Assembly (NCBI RefSeq): GCF_002951835.1
Contig: NZ_CP019448.1
Location: 2,294,001-2,358,000 of the forward strand
DNA from: Simonsiella muelleri ATCC 29453
GTDB lineage: Bacteria > Pseudomonadota > Gammaproteobacteria > Burkholderiales > Neisseriaceae
DNA length: 64,000 nucleotides
Direction of reading: 5' to 3'
Shown: one piece after another, positions 24,403 through 34,698 of the stretch
How positions within the stretch are numbered: the stretch's first letter is position 1
Layout of the letters: every line of letters starts with the position of its first letter
Translations under genes and position numbers: made by a program
Notes under the pieces: model-generated
What the model was told of the DNA's origin: nothing
Databases searched by the model: none
What the model saw: only the letters and a program-made list of their open reading frames with translations

Positions 24403-27400
24403 ATGAACTTAACCGATTTATTCGCACCCCTGCAACAAGCAGGTTCAGAAGAATTTGATGCCATTAAAATTGGCATTGCCTCGCCTGAAACCATTCGTTC
24501 ATGGTCTTACGGTGAAGTCAAAAAACCCGAAACCATTAACTATCGTACGTTCAAACCTGAACGCGATGGTTTGTTCTGTGCCAAAATTTTCGGGCCAGTC
24601 AAAGACTATGAGTGTTTGTGTGGCAAATACAAACGCTTGAAATATAAAGGCGTAACTTGCGAAAAATGTGGCGTAGAAGTTACCCTAACCAAGGTTCGCC
24701 GCGAACGCATGGGTCATATTGAATTGGCTGCGCCTGTGGCACACATTTGGTTTTTGAAATCCTTACCCTCTCGCTTGGGCATGGTGTTGGATATGACTTT
24801 GCGCGATATTGAGCGTGTGTTGTATTTTGAAGCATTTGTGGTAACAGACCCAGGTTTAACCAGCCTGCAACGCCGTCAATTATTGACCGAAGAAGATTAC
24901 TACGCCAAATTAGAAGAATATGGCGAAGAATTTGATGCACACATGGGTGCCGAAGGCGTGCGCGAATTGTTACGCAGCCTGAATGTGGAACAAGAAATTG
25001 AAAACTTGCGCCAAGAATTGCAATCAACCAGCAGCGACACCAAAATCAAAAAAATTGCTAAGCGTTTGAAAGTATTGGAAGCATTCCAACGTTCTGGCAT
25101 GAAATTAGAGTGGATGATTATGGATGTATTGCCTGTCTTGCCACCTGATTTGCGCCCACTCGTGCCATTGGACGGTGGTCGTTTTGCGACTTCCGATTTG
25201 AACGACTTGTATCGCCGTGTGATTAACCGTAACAACCGTTTGAAACGCTTGTTGGAATTGCGCGCGCCAGACATCATCGTTCGCAACGAAAAACGTATGT
25301 TGCAAGAAGCAGTAGATAGTTTGTTAGACAATGGTCGCCGTGGCAAAGCCATGACTGGTGCAAGCAAACGTCCATTGAAATCTTTGTCTGACATGATTAA
25401 AGGTAAGAGTGGTCGTTTCCGTCAAAACTTGCTGGGTAAACGCGTGGACTACTCTGGTCGTTCTGTGATTACCGTAGGTCCATACTTGCGTTTGCACCAA
25501 TGCGGTTTGCCGAAAAAAATGGCGTTGGAATTGTTCAAACCATTTATTTTCCATAAATTGGAAAAACGTGAATTGGCGACTACTGTTAAGGCAGCCAAAA
25601 AATTGGTAGAGCAAGAAGTACCAGAAGTTTGGGACATCTTGGAAGAAGTGATTCGTGAGCACCCAATTTTGTTAAACCGTGCGCCTACTTTGCACCGTTT
25701 GGGTATTCAAGCATTTGAGCCGATTTTGATTGAAGGTAAAGCGATTCAGTTACATCCATTGGTGTGCGCGGCGTTTAACGCGGACTTTGACGGCGACCAA
25801 ATGGCAGTTCACGTTCCATTGAGTTTGGAAGCGCAAATGGAAGCGCGTACCTTGATGTTGGCATCAAACAACGTACTCGCGCCAGCTAACGGTGAGCCGA
25901 TTATTGTGCCATCGCAAGATATTGTCTTGGGTTTGTATTACATGACTCGCGCCAAAGAAAAAGAAATTGGTGAAGGCACATTGTTTGCTGATGTCAAAGA
26001 AGTTCATCGCGCCTACCACACCAAACAAGTGAAATTGGGTACAAAAATTACCGTTCGTTTGCGTGAATGGGTCAAAAATGACGCAGGCGAATTTGAACCT
26101 GTGATGAAACGCTACAACACTACGGTCGGACGTGCGTTGCTGTCTGAAATTTTGCCTAAAGGTTTACCATTTAGCTACATTGATACTGCATTAAAGAAAA
26201 AAGCAATTTCTAAATTAATTAATGCGTCATTCCGTTTGTGTGGTTTGCGCGATACCGTGATTTTTGCCGACCACCTGATGTATACAGGTTTCGCATTAGC
26301 AGCGAAAGGTGGTATTTCTATTGCCGTTGATGACATGGAAATTCCAAAAGAAAAAGCTCAATTGCTGGCTGAAGCCCAAGCAGAAGTCAAGGAAATTGAG
26401 GACCAGTACCATCAAGGTTTGGTAACTTCAGGCGAACGCTACAATAAAGTAGTGGATATTTGGGGTACAGCAGGCGATAAAATTGCCAAAGCGATGATGG
26501 ATAATTTGTCCACGCAGCCTGTTCTTAATCCAGAAACCAAAGAAGTTTATCAAGATGAAAATGGTACGCCATTGATGGAAGAGTCGTTTAACTCAATTTA
26601 CATGATGGCTGACTCGGGTGCGCGTGGTTCGGCGGCACAGATTAAACAATTGTCGGGTATGCGTGGTTTGATGGCGAAACCTGACGGCTCAATTATTGAA
26701 ACACCTATTACGGCAAACTTCCGTGAAGGTTTGACGGTATTGCAATACTTTATTGCAACGCACGGTGCGCGTAAAGGTTTGGCGGATACCGCGTTGAAAA
26801 CGGCAAACTCTGGTTACTTGACTCGCCGTTTGGTGGACGTAACGCAAGATTTGGTGGTGGTGGAAGACGACTGTGGCACAACCGAAGGTTTCAGCATGAA
26901 AGCTGTGGTACAAGGTGGCGACATTACCGAACCATTACGCGACCGTATTTTGGGGCGTGTGGCGGCTGAAGACGTGGTCGATCACAGTACGGGCGTAACC
27001 ATCGTAGAAGCAGGTACGATGTTTGATGAGAAACTGGTTGATTTAATTGATAATTCGGGTGTGGATGAAGTAAAAGTTCGTACGCCCATTACTTGTCAAA
27101 CACGTTATGGCTTGTGTGCGAAATGTTATGGTCGTGATTTGGCACGCGGTAAATTGGTTAATGCAGGTGAAGCGGTTGGTGTGATTGCTGCTCAGTCTAT
27201 TGGTGAGCCAGGTACACAATTGACAATGCGTACCTTCCACATTGGTGGTGCAGCATCTCGTGCGGCTGCAGCCAGCCAAGTAGAGGCCAAATCTAATGGT
27301 ACGGTGCGTTTTGGTAGCCAAATGCGCTATATTGCGAATTCTAAAAATGAATTAGTTATTATTGGTCGTTCATCTGAAATCATTATTCTTGACCAAGTGG

Positions 27401-28605
27401 GACGTGAACGTGAACGCCACAAAGTTCCTTATGGTGCAACGTTGAAAGTACAAGATGGCGAAGAATTGAAAGCTGGTACGGTTTTGGCAACTTGGGATCC
27501 ACATACCAACCCTGTTATCAGCGAATATGGCGGTAAAGTTGAACTGGAAAACTTTGAAGAAGGCGTAACCGTTACTAAACAAACCGATGATGTTACAGGT
27601 TTATCACAATATGTTGTGATTGATGGTAAACGTCGCTCAACCAGCAAATTGCTGCGCCCAACTGTAAAATTATTGGATAGCAATGGCGAATACGTGAATA
27701 TTCCTGGGACAAATACACCTGTGGCAATTGCTTTTTCAGTGGGTTCTATTATCCAAATTCGCGAAGGTCAAGAAATTGGCAAAGGTGAAGTACTGGCGCG
27801 TACCCCGCAAGCATCCACCAAAACACGTGATATTACAGGTGGTTTACCGCGTGTAGCTGAATTGTTTGAAGCGCGTGTTCCGAAAGATGCAGGTATTTTG
27901 GCTGAAGTAACAGGCGTGGTGTCATTTGGTCGTGAAACCAAAGGCAAACAACGTGTTATTATCACGGATATGGACGGCGTTGCGCATGAAACCTTGATTT
28001 CTAAAGAAAAACAGGTTTTGGTTCATGATGCTCAAGTAGTAAATCGTGGTGAGACCATTGTTGATGGACCAGTTAATCCGCACGACATTTTACGCTTAAA
28101 AGGTATTGAAGAATTAACACGTTATATTGTGCAAGAAGTACAGGAAGTTTACCGCCTGCAAGGGGTGAAAATTTCTGATAAACACATTGAAGTGATTATT
28201 CGCCAAATGTTGCGCCGTGTGCATATTACTGATGCGGGCGACACCCATTTCATTACAGGTGAACAAGTGGAACGCGCTGATGTGATGATTGCCAATGAAC
28301 AAGCAATTGCAGAAGGCAAAGAACCTGCACGATTTGATAATGTGTTGTTGGGTATCACAAAAGCATCTTTGAGTACGGACAGTTTCATTTCGGCGGCATC
28401 ATTCCAAGAAACCACTCGTGTTTTGACTGAAGCGGCGATTATGGGTAAACGTGATGATTTACGTGGTTTGAAAGAAAATGTGATTGTGGGTCGTTTGATT
28501 CCAGCAGGCACAGGTTTGAGTTACCATCGCAGTCGTCGCGCAAGCTGGGCAGCCGCACAACGTGCTATGGTTGCATCGTCTGGTAGCGATGAGCGTGAAG
28601 CTTAA
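24403..28605 (+). CDS. rpoC: RNA polymerase subunit beta'
   Basis: A 1400-residue catalytic subunit. The N-terminal zinc-binding Cys set is CLCGKYKRLKYKGVTCEKCG (~70-89). The catalytic Mg2+ motif is NADFDGDQMAVH (~458-469), with GARGSAAQIKQLSGMRGLM and the C-terminal zinc cluster (CQTRYGLCAKCYGRDL). AGGAG lies seven bases before ATG. Length and ends are normal, so the upstream island did not damage the gene. A strong terminator follows, and rpsL/rpsG/fusA, which usually come next, are absent. Confidence 0.98.
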   Translation: MNLTDLFAPLQQAGSEEFDAIKIGIASPETIRSWSYGEVKKPETINYRTFKPERDGLFCAKIFGPVKDYECLCGKYKRLKYKGVTCEKCGVEVTLTKVRRERMGHIELAAPVAHIWFLKSLPSRLGMVLDMTLRDIERVLYFEAFVVTDPGLTSLQRRQLLTEEDYYAKLEEYGEEFDAHMGAEGVRELLRSLNVEQEIENLRQELQSTSSDTKIKKIAKRLKVLEAFQRSGMKLEWMIMDVLPVLPPDLRPLVPLDGGRFATSDLNDLYRRVINRNNRLKRLLELRAPDIIVRNEKRMLQEAVDSLLDNGRRGKAMTGASKRPLKSLSDMIKGKSGRFRQNLLGKRVDYSGRSVITVGPYLRLHQCGLPKKMALELFKPFIFHKLEKRELATTVKAAKKLVEQEVPEVWDILEEVIREHPILLNRAPTLHRLGIQAFEPILIEGKAIQLHPLVCAAFNADFDGDQMAVHVPLSLEAQMEARTLMLASNNVLAPANGEPIIVPSQDIVLGLYYMTRAKEKEIGEGTLFADVKEVHRAYHTKQVKLGTKITVRLREWVKNDAGEFEPVMKRYNTTVGRALLSEILPKGLPFSYIDTALKKKAISKLINASFRLCGLRDTVIFADHLMYTGFALAAKGGISIAVDDMEIPKEKAQLLAEAQAEVKEIEDQYHQGLVTSGERYNKVVDIWGTAGDKIAKAMMDNLSTQPVLNPETKEVYQDENGTPLMEESFNSIYMMADSGARGSAAQIKQLSGMRGLMAKPDGSIIETPITANFREGLTVLQYFIATHGARKGLADTALKTANSGYLTRRLVDVTQDLVVVEDDCGTTEGFSMKAVVQGGDITEPLRDRILGRVAAEDVVDHSTGVTIVEAGTMFDEKLVDLIDNSGVDEVKVRTPITCQTRYGLCAKCYGRDLARGKLVNAGEAVGVIAAQSIGEPGTQLTMRTFHIGGAASRAAAASQVEAKSNGTVRFGSQMRYIANSKNELVIIGRSSEIIILDQVGRERERHKVPYGATLKVQDGEELKAGTVLATWDPHTNPVISEYGGKVELENFEEGVTVTKQTDDVTGLSQYVVIDGKRRSTSKLLRPTVKLLDSNGEYVNIPGTNTPVAIAFSVGSIIQIREGQEIGKGEVLARTPQASTKTRDITGGLPRVAELFEARVPKDAGILAEVTGVVSFGRETKGKQRVIITDMDGVAHETLISKEKQVLVHDAQVVNRGETIVDGPVNPHDILRLKGIEELTRYIVQEVQEVYRLQGVKISDKHIEVIIRQMLRRVHITDAGDTHFITGEQVERADVMIANEQAIAEGKEPARFDNVLLGITKASLSTDSFISAASFQETTRVLTEAAIMGKRDDLRGLKENVIVGRLIPAGTGLSYHRSRRASWAAAQRAMVASSGSDEREA

Positions 28606-28633
28606 TCATTGAGTTAATACATCAATAGAGAAT

Positions 28634-28666
28634 AATAGGCAAATACAAATAATGTATTTGCCTATT
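28634..28666 (+). terminator. Intrinsic terminator of rpoC
   Basis: AATAGGCAAATACA (28634-28647) and TGTATTTGCCTATT (28653-28666), perfect 14-bp stem, 5-base loop, followed by TTGTTTT. Confidence 0.9.
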
Positions 28667-29045
28667 TTGTTTTCAGGTGTTAGTTGAAAATAGGGGTTTC
28701 TACGATATGTTGCCTGAATCATTATTAAGTTTTTTATTTTACTTAGAGTATTTAAATATCCTTCAGCAACTTTTGTCATGAAATGACACTTTTTGTCAGG
28801 TATTTTAACGGAAAATGTTCTAATTTCATCACAAAATGAAAAATAAAATTACCAAATAATATCCAACAATTAAACGAAATCAAAGAGAATATTGAATAAT
28901 CTATCTATTTACGATAGGCACAGTTTTTGCTGCGAACATTGAGCTATAAGTTTTTAACTTTGTTGTTTTCAGGCAGCCTGAAAACTAATTTAAGTTTAAT
29001 ACTTAAACTTATCTTTATTTACTCAATTATCTTTAAGGACAAATT
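28667..29045. promoter_or_regulatory. Upstream region of the repeat protein
   Basis: 379 bases with no gene. TGTCAT-GAA-ATGACA (28774-28788) is a perfect inverted repeat of operator size, with TTTTTGTCA repeated just after it. CTATCTATTTACGATAG (28900-28916) is another small palindrome. A DUS lies at 28968-28982, and AAGGA (29034-29038) is the ribosome site of the next gene. Regulation by a dimeric repressor or activator is suggested but the factor is unknown. Confidence 0.5.
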
Positions 29046-31292
29046 ATGAATATCATTGAATTGATGGCAAAAAACACAGCTAATACGAATTTCCAAACAG
29101 TAAACAACTTAACTTCACACTTGCCAAAATTTGGCAAAAATGACGATACCTTACTTATTAACAATGTGGTACGCGGTTCTGCAGGTGTAGACATGGGTGA
29201 TGGTAACAACACGGTTACTGTAGGTAAATCTGTTTACATCAACGGTTCACATTCATTTAAGTTTGGTTCAGGTAACGATACATTCAACATTGGTATCAAC
29301 TTGGATGGTCAAAATGTCATCAATATGGGCGAAGGTAACAATACATTGGCAATTGGCGCAAGCAAAACCTATAAAAATGATGGTTACATTGGCGCAAATA
29401 GCAAATCTGCAATCAACTTTGGTGCAGGCGATGACACCATGACGGTACGTACCAATATTGATGGCGTGAACTCATTGAACTTTGGCAAAGGCAATAACAG
29501 CTTAACCGTTGGTAATTACATGGTTGGTACCAATACAGTAAGCTTTGGTTCAGGTAATGACGTGATGACTGTAGGTTCAAATATCCATGGTCGTAATCAA
29601 GTATTTAACTTTGGCGGTGGTAACAACAAATTACACGTTTTGGGTTACATGACTGGTTTGGGTCATCAGACATCGTTTGGCGATGGTAACGATGTTTTCA
29701 CTGTTGGAAGCAATATTGATGGCAATCAAACATTCTCATTCGGTCATGGCGACAACAAAATGAATGTGGGCAATTATGTCATTGGTACGAACACATTCAG
29801 ATTTGGTGATGGTGTAGATTTGGTAAGCATTGGTTCTAACATCAACGGTAAACAAAATTTCTATTTCAATGACGGTAACGACATTTTGAAAGTAGGGGGT
29901 TATGTTTTAGGTACTAATGTGTTCCATTTTGGCGAAGATAAAGAATCTACCAAAATTATCACAGCACTTGGTTTTGACGATGAAGGTAATTTATCTAATA
30001 TTCAACAAACAGTAACCGTTGCAGCTGCCAATAATGAATTCCATGTTGGGAATTATTTTAGTGGCAACAATGTGGTTACATTTGGCAATGGCAACGATAT
30101 CATGACCGTTGGTACCAATATTGATGGTACAAATCGCATCACTTTTGGTAATGGTCAAAACTCTTTGACAGTAGGTGGTTATTTCACAGGTCACAGTACC
30201 ACGACTTTTGGTAGTGGTAATGATGTTATGAAAATTGGTACAAACATTGACGGTAAACACACTTTCAATTTTGGTAACGGTAATAATAAATTGATAGTTG
30301 GTGGTTACTACACAGGTCATAATGAGTTAACATTTGGTAATGGCGATGACGTTATGACTGTTGCGTCTAACATCAATGGCGGTCAAAGCATCAATTTTGG
30401 CGATGGTACAAACAGCTTGACTGTTGGTGGCTACTTCACTGGTATCAACAACAGCACCACTTTCGGTAATGGCGATGATACTTTGAAAATTGGCAGCAAT
30501 ATTGATGGCGTACAAAACTTTGCATTTGGAAATGGTAACAATACTTTAGATGTTGGCAACTACTTAACTGGTAAAAACACCATCAGCTTTGGTAATGGCA
30601 ATGACACCATTAAAGTAGGCACAAACATCAATGGTACAGAAACCATTACTATGGGTGCAGGTGATGACAGCGTGGTTGTTGGTGGCTACATTACCAATAA
30701 AGTAACTTTGGATTTCGGTAATGGTAATGACTTCTTGCAAGCTGATGCAGGTTTACGTGGTGGTGCATTGGGCAGCACTCATGTAGATATGGGTAATGGC
30801 AATGACGTAGTTAAAATCGGTCAATTGGGTGTGGGTGCATACTCAGCAATGATTGATTTGGGTGCTGGCGATGACGTATTAACATTAGGTGGCGTGATTC
30901 ACGGCTCTCGCAGCTACATTGATGGTGGTCAAGGTCATGATACATTGAACATCACGGCAAGCAATACTAACCACAGCTTGAGCCAAATTCGCAACATTGA
31001 GACCATTGATGTATCTGGCGCGAAAAACTACGAATTGAATATTACCGCGAAAGATTTGTTCTCTGATGCTGCTCACGATTTGTACATCAAAGGCGCAACA
31101 AATGGCGGTAATGTGAAAGTAGATTTGGGTAACAATGGTTATAACTTGCATGACAACAGCGTAAGCGGTTCGGCTGGTGCTTGGGTAAATACAGGCGTAA
31201 CTGAAGTTGATGGCGTAAGCTACAATACTTACACACACAGCTCAATGAATCACGAAACTGTATTTATTGAACAAGGTATCCAAGTTATCTAA
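29046..31292 (+). CDS. RTX-like secreted protein of alternating 21-residue repeats, 748 aa
   Basis: No Sec signal peptide. After ~45 residues come about 25 tandem units of ~21 residues in two alternating forms: FGxGNDxMTVGSNIDGxN and FGxGNNxLTVGGYFTGxN, giving a 42-residue super-repeat. GNGND/GDGND turns recall Ca2+-binding RTX rolls, but the period is longer than the RTX nonapeptide. The last ~110 residues (IRNIETIDVSGAKNYELNIT... VDGVSYNTYTHSS) resemble the C-terminal target domain of type I secreted RTX adhesins. Probably a surface or matrix protein secreted by a type I system not in the window. AAGGA precedes ATG. No DUS inside. Confidence 0.82.
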   Translation: MNIIELMAKNTANTNFQTVNNLTSHLPKFGKNDDTLLINNVVRGSAGVDMGDGNNTVTVGKSVYINGSHSFKFGSGNDTFNIGINLDGQNVINMGEGNNTLAIGASKTYKNDGYIGANSKSAINFGAGDDTMTVRTNIDGVNSLNFGKGNNSLTVGNYMVGTNTVSFGSGNDVMTVGSNIHGRNQVFNFGGGNNKLHVLGYMTGLGHQTSFGDGNDVFTVGSNIDGNQTFSFGHGDNKMNVGNYVIGTNTFRFGDGVDLVSIGSNINGKQNFYFNDGNDILKVGGYVLGTNVFHFGEDKESTKIITALGFDDEGNLSNIQQTVTVAAANNEFHVGNYFSGNNVVTFGNGNDIMTVGTNIDGTNRITFGNGQNSLTVGGYFTGHSTTTFGSGNDVMKIGTNIDGKHTFNFGNGNNKLIVGGYYTGHNELTFGNGDDVMTVASNINGGQSINFGDGTNSLTVGGYFTGINNSTTFGNGDDTLKIGSNIDGVQNFAFGNGNNTLDVGNYLTGKNTISFGNGNDTIKVGTNINGTETITMGAGDDSVVVGGYITNKVTLDFGNGNDFLQADAGLRGGALGSTHVDMGNGNDVVKIGQLGVGAYSAMIDLGAGDDVLTLGGVIHGSRSYIDGGQGHDTLNITASNTNHSLSQIRNIETIDVSGAKNYELNITAKDLFSDAAHDLYIKGATNGGNVKVDLGNNGYNLHDNSVSGSAGAWVNTGVTEVDGVSYNTYTHSSMNHETVFIEQGIQVI

Positions 31293-31329
31293 TTCATGAT
31301 AAATAAGTGAGAAATTGAGGCAGGAAACA

Positions 31330-31357
31330 AAAGGCGTATTGATAACAATACGCCTTT
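31330..31357. terminator. Intrinsic terminator of the repeat protein
   Basis: AAAGGCGTATTG (31330-31341) and CAATACGCCTTT (31346-31357), perfect 12-bp stem, 4-base loop, followed by TTTT. It may also serve the convergent hsd operon. Confidence 0.92.
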
Positions 31358-31370
31358 TTTTCAGGCTGAA

Positions 31371-31588
31371 ACACATTACATTTCAGCTTTTTGAGATTTT
31401 TATAATTATTTGGTGATTATTTTAGGTAAGTGGGGTGTTTAGCCATTTTCGTGGCCATTTCTGCTCTTTCAGGCAGTAATAGCGCAACAAGCCTAAGCTT
31501 GTTTGCCGCTTTAAGCAAATTCAAACACATCACTTTCAATAACATCGGCAAGGGGATGACTCGAGCAATCTTCGTGATAAGGACGTGA
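31371..31588 (-). other. Interval with decayed coding remnant
   Basis: No intact gene. On the minus strand 31434-31565 reads a protein-like stretch (LLKVMCLNLLKAANKLRLVA, then LLLPERAEMATKMAKHP) with no start. It could be the 3' end of a lost transposase or other gene; the family is not recognised. Confidence 0.3.
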
Positions 31589-34500
31589 TTAATCTTTCCG
31601 TATACTCTGATAAATCACTTTCGCCAGTCGTCTACTTACCCGAGCTTTAACTTGAGGATTGTTGAGAATTTTGCTGACGCTTTCACCAAATTTCTCAAAC
31701 AGATTGATAAGCAAATCGTCAAGTTTCGTATTGAAATAATCCATAAATGAGGACAAGGGATTATTGTTGGCAGCATTCACTATATCGGGATTTTCTTGGG
31801 CAAATTTTTCAATAGATTCAAAAAATAATAAATCTGCCAAAGTAAATTCTGTGGTAAATGAATCGTTCAATTCTTGAATCAATTTATCTAATTCATCAGT
31901 TAGGCTGACTTGTCCAGTGCCAACATCGGTTGAGCCTTTGAGTGGACTGGCTTCACCATTTCCTAGATGAATTGAGCCTTGGCTGATTTGTTGCAAGCGG
32001 TAGTATTGCAAAATCGTCATTTTGGATAAATCTAATTTTTCCGCTTGTGAGCCTTTTGGCAATTTCATCATCAATGATTTTAAATAAACGTAACGCTTTT
32101 CGTGAATGGAATCGGCATACGGTAAAATCTGTGATACAAACAAATACAAATTTAAATAACTTTGTAATTGGCTTTTAAACAATTTTTGTTGTTCTTCTTT
32201 GTGTTCAATGCTGCCTGAAAGATCTAAATATCTGTCGACTGCTTTATCAATAATGGCATTTAATTTTTTGTGTTCGCCGTTGGTAGGTGTGGTGCGGTTG
32301 CTAAACCAAACATCAGCAAATTTATCAATATCACTTTGTGAATAAATTTGCCATTCATCTAATGTGTTACCTAAACTTCCCAGTTTTTCTTCATCAGGAA
32401 TATTGCCCAAATCAGTACGTTCGTAATATGGCTTAAAAGCTTCGTAAATATCTTCAGGTTTGTTAACAAAATCTAAGACGAATGTATCTTCTTTGCCTGT
32501 TGCGGTGCGATTTAAACGAGAAAGCGTTTGAACGGCCTGCACACCTGACAACGTTTTATCAACAAACATGGTATGCAACAGCGGTTGGTCAAAACCTGTT
32601 TGATATTTGTCCGCCACCAATAAAACTTGATAATTATCGCTATCAAATTGTTCAGGCAGCTCGGTTTCTTTAATTCCGCCATTCATTGCAGGTTCTGTGT
32701 ATTCTTTTTCGCTTTGTTCGGGCAAAATCACTTTGCCTGAAAATGCCACCAGCGATTTAATGTCTTGATAGCCTTTTTCAGCAATATATTCATCAAACGC
32801 CATTTTATAACGCACCGCGTGTTCTCGCGAACCTGTTACCACCATTGCTTTGGCATAACCGCCAATTTTGTGACGTGTGGCTGTCTGAAAATGTTCAATA
32901 ATGATTTCTACTTTTTGGCTGATGACACTCGGGTGCAAATTCACAAAACGCATTAACGCTTTTTTGGCTTTATTTTTGGGTAGTTCCAAATCTTTTTGAT
33001 CCGCCATATTCAATAAACGAAAATAGTATTTATAAGTCGTGTAATTTGCCAACACATCCAAAATAAAGCCTTCTTCAATTGCTTGCTTCATTGTATAGCT
33101 GTGAAATGGTGTTTGACCTATTTCATTGGGTTCATCAAATAATGCGAGCGTTTTCCATTTTGGAGTGGCGGTGAATGCGAAAAAACTCAAATTATCTTGG
33201 CGTTTGCGTTTGAATTGTTCACGCAACACATTTTTTTGTATTTCCATTTCTTCGGGCGATAAATTTTCTTCGTCCAAATCCATAAATTCTGCCGCAATTG
33301 CTGATTCAATGCCGTCTTTATTCAATACTTGGCGCAATTCGCTTGCCGTTTCGCCACTTTGTGAGCTGTGGGCTTCATCCACAATCACTGCAAAACGCTT
33401 GCCAGTTGTATCTAAAACCACTTGTTCGCCTTGTTTGGCTTTGGTTTGAATGCTGTGCATGACATAGGGAAATTTCTGGATAGTCGTAATGATGATTGGT
33501 ATATTTGACGCAATCGCTGCCGTGAGTTGGTGCGTGTCTTTGTCAATTTTTTTAACCACACCATCGGTTTGTTCAAACTGTGCCACCGTTTCTTGCAACT
33601 GCCTATCCAAAACCACGCGGTCGGTTACGATAATCACAGAATGAAAAATTTTTTCATTGTTCGCATTGTGCAAAGACGATAAATGATGTGCTAACCAAGC
33701 AATCGTATTGGATTTGCCTGAACCTGCCGAATGCTGAATTAAATAATTTTTGCCAGCCCCATTGATTTTGGCGTGGCTAACCAATTTTCTCACTGCGTCC
33801 AACTGATGAAAACGCGGAAAAATCATGGATTCAGTTGTGATGTAACGAAAGCCAGAATTTGTCCGAATTTTGCGCTCTTCACGGCTTAAATGTAAAAAAC
33901 GCCCAATCAATTCCATCAAGCTATCTTTTGGCAAAATCTCACGCCATAAATACGCCGTTCTCACATCATCATTGACAGGCGGATTGCCTCTGCCATCATT
34001 AAAGCCACGATTAAACGGTAAAAATTTTGTGTCTTCGCCTTTGAGTTCGGTAGTCATATATACTTCGTCTGTATCTACCGCAAAATGCACCAACGTCCGT
34101 TTTTTAAATTCAAATAATTTGCCTTTTGGATTGCGTTCGTTGCGATATTGGGCAATGGCATCTTGCACCGTCCAGCCCGTTGCTGACATTTGATTTTTCA
34201 GCTCTATCGTTGCAAACGGAATGCCATTAACCGAAATCACTAAATCAATCCGCTCATTATCTTCTGTAATCACTTGGCGTGTAACTTTAACAATATTTTG
34301 TTCATACTGTTGGCGAGTGGTGTCGTTCAAACCTGAATTAGGGGCAAAAAACGCCATTTTTGCGGTACGATTGGCAATGCGAAAACCTTCACGAAAGACT
34401 TTCAGGCTGCCTTTAATATTTAATTCTTGATTTAAGGCTCTTAACAGTTCAACTCTGGCATTATCCTTAAAGAGCATTTGCAAGCGTTCCCATAATTTGG

Positions 34501-34645
34501 GTTGCGTTTTTTGGATAAATTCAGCCACATCATCGGGAAAAAGGGCAGTTGATTTATCGTAAGATTTGGGGTTGCCTTGAGTGTAATTGCCCTCGGTTAA
34601 TAGGCTGTGTTCAATTTCATTTTCAAAGTGTTGTTCGGTGTGCAT
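31589..34645 (-). CDS. hsdR: Type I restriction enzyme subunit R
   Basis: The translocase/endonuclease of the R2M2S complex (1018 aa). The N-terminal PD-(D/E)xK nuclease core is at RIDLVISVNGIPFATIELK (~132-150). Helicase motifs: Walker A HSAGSGKS (~305-312), DEAH box VIVDEAHSS (~420-428), motif III FAFTATP and a later QTGFDQP/LSRLNRT block. ATG 34645 is preferred: GGGAG lies seven bases before it, whereas the longer frame begins with TTG at 34672. It is the last gene of the operon, 53 bases after hsdS. Internal DUS-like pieces are all degenerate. Confidence 0.94.
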   Translation of the reverse strand: MHTEQHFENEIEHSLLTEGNYTQGNPKSYDKSTALFPDDVAEFIQKTQPKLWERLQMLFKDNARVELLRALNQELNIKGSLKVFREGFRIANRTAKMAFFAPNSGLNDTTRQQYEQNIVKVTRQVITEDNERIDLVISVNGIPFATIELKNQMSATGWTVQDAIAQYRNERNPKGKLFEFKKRTLVHFAVDTDEVYMTTELKGEDTKFLPFNRGFNDGRGNPPVNDDVRTAYLWREILPKDSLMELIGRFLHLSREERKIRTNSGFRYITTESMIFPRFHQLDAVRKLVSHAKINGAGKNYLIQHSAGSGKSNTIAWLAHHLSSLHNANNEKIFHSVIIVTDRVVLDRQLQETVAQFEQTDGVVKKIDKDTHQLTAAIASNIPIIITTIQKFPYVMHSIQTKAKQGEQVVLDTTGKRFAVIVDEAHSSQSGETASELRQVLNKDGIESAIAAEFMDLDEENLSPEEMEIQKNVLREQFKRKRQDNLSFFAFTATPKWKTLALFDEPNEIGQTPFHSYTMKQAIEEGFILDVLANYTTYKYYFRLLNMADQKDLELPKNKAKKALMRFVNLHPSVISQKVEIIIEHFQTATRHKIGGYAKAMVVTGSREHAVRYKMAFDEYIAEKGYQDIKSLVAFSGKVILPEQSEKEYTEPAMNGGIKETELPEQFDSDNYQVLLVADKYQTGFDQPLLHTMFVDKTLSGVQAVQTLSRLNRTATGKEDTFVLDFVNKPEDIYEAFKPYYERTDLGNIPDEEKLGSLGNTLDEWQIYSQSDIDKFADVWFSNRTTPTNGEHKKLNAIIDKAVDRYLDLSGSIEHKEEQQKLFKSQLQSYLNLYLFVSQILPYADSIHEKRYVYLKSLMMKLPKGSQAEKLDLSKMTILQYYRLQQISQGSIHLGNGEASPLKGSTDVGTGQVSLTDELDKLIQELNDSFTTEFTLADLLFFESIEKFAQENPDIVNAANNNPLSSFMDYFNTKLDDLLINLFEKFGESVSKILNNPQVKARVSRRLAKVIYQSIRKD

Positions 34646-34698
34646 CTGTTTGCTCCCATTTGTTGATTGCAAGGTGGGCTTGAATCCACCTATGCCCT

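Noticed and set aside
29991..31238. Minus-strand frames within the 21-residue-repeat gene
   Set aside because: Periodic antisense frames produced by the repeats; not independent genes.
29046..31292. CRISPR-like or satellite array, because of regular DNA repetition
   Set aside because: The 63/126-bp period is codon-based, repeats are diverged at third positions, there are no constant spacers, and the reading frame is intact.
33126..34430. Several plus-strand frames of 60-107 codons opposite hsdR
   Set aside because: Antisense to hsdR with no ribosome sites; explained by base composition of the coding strand.
34645..34672. Upstream TTG start for hsdR
   Set aside because: The ATG at 34645 has a clear GGGAG site seven bases before it, while the TTG has none.
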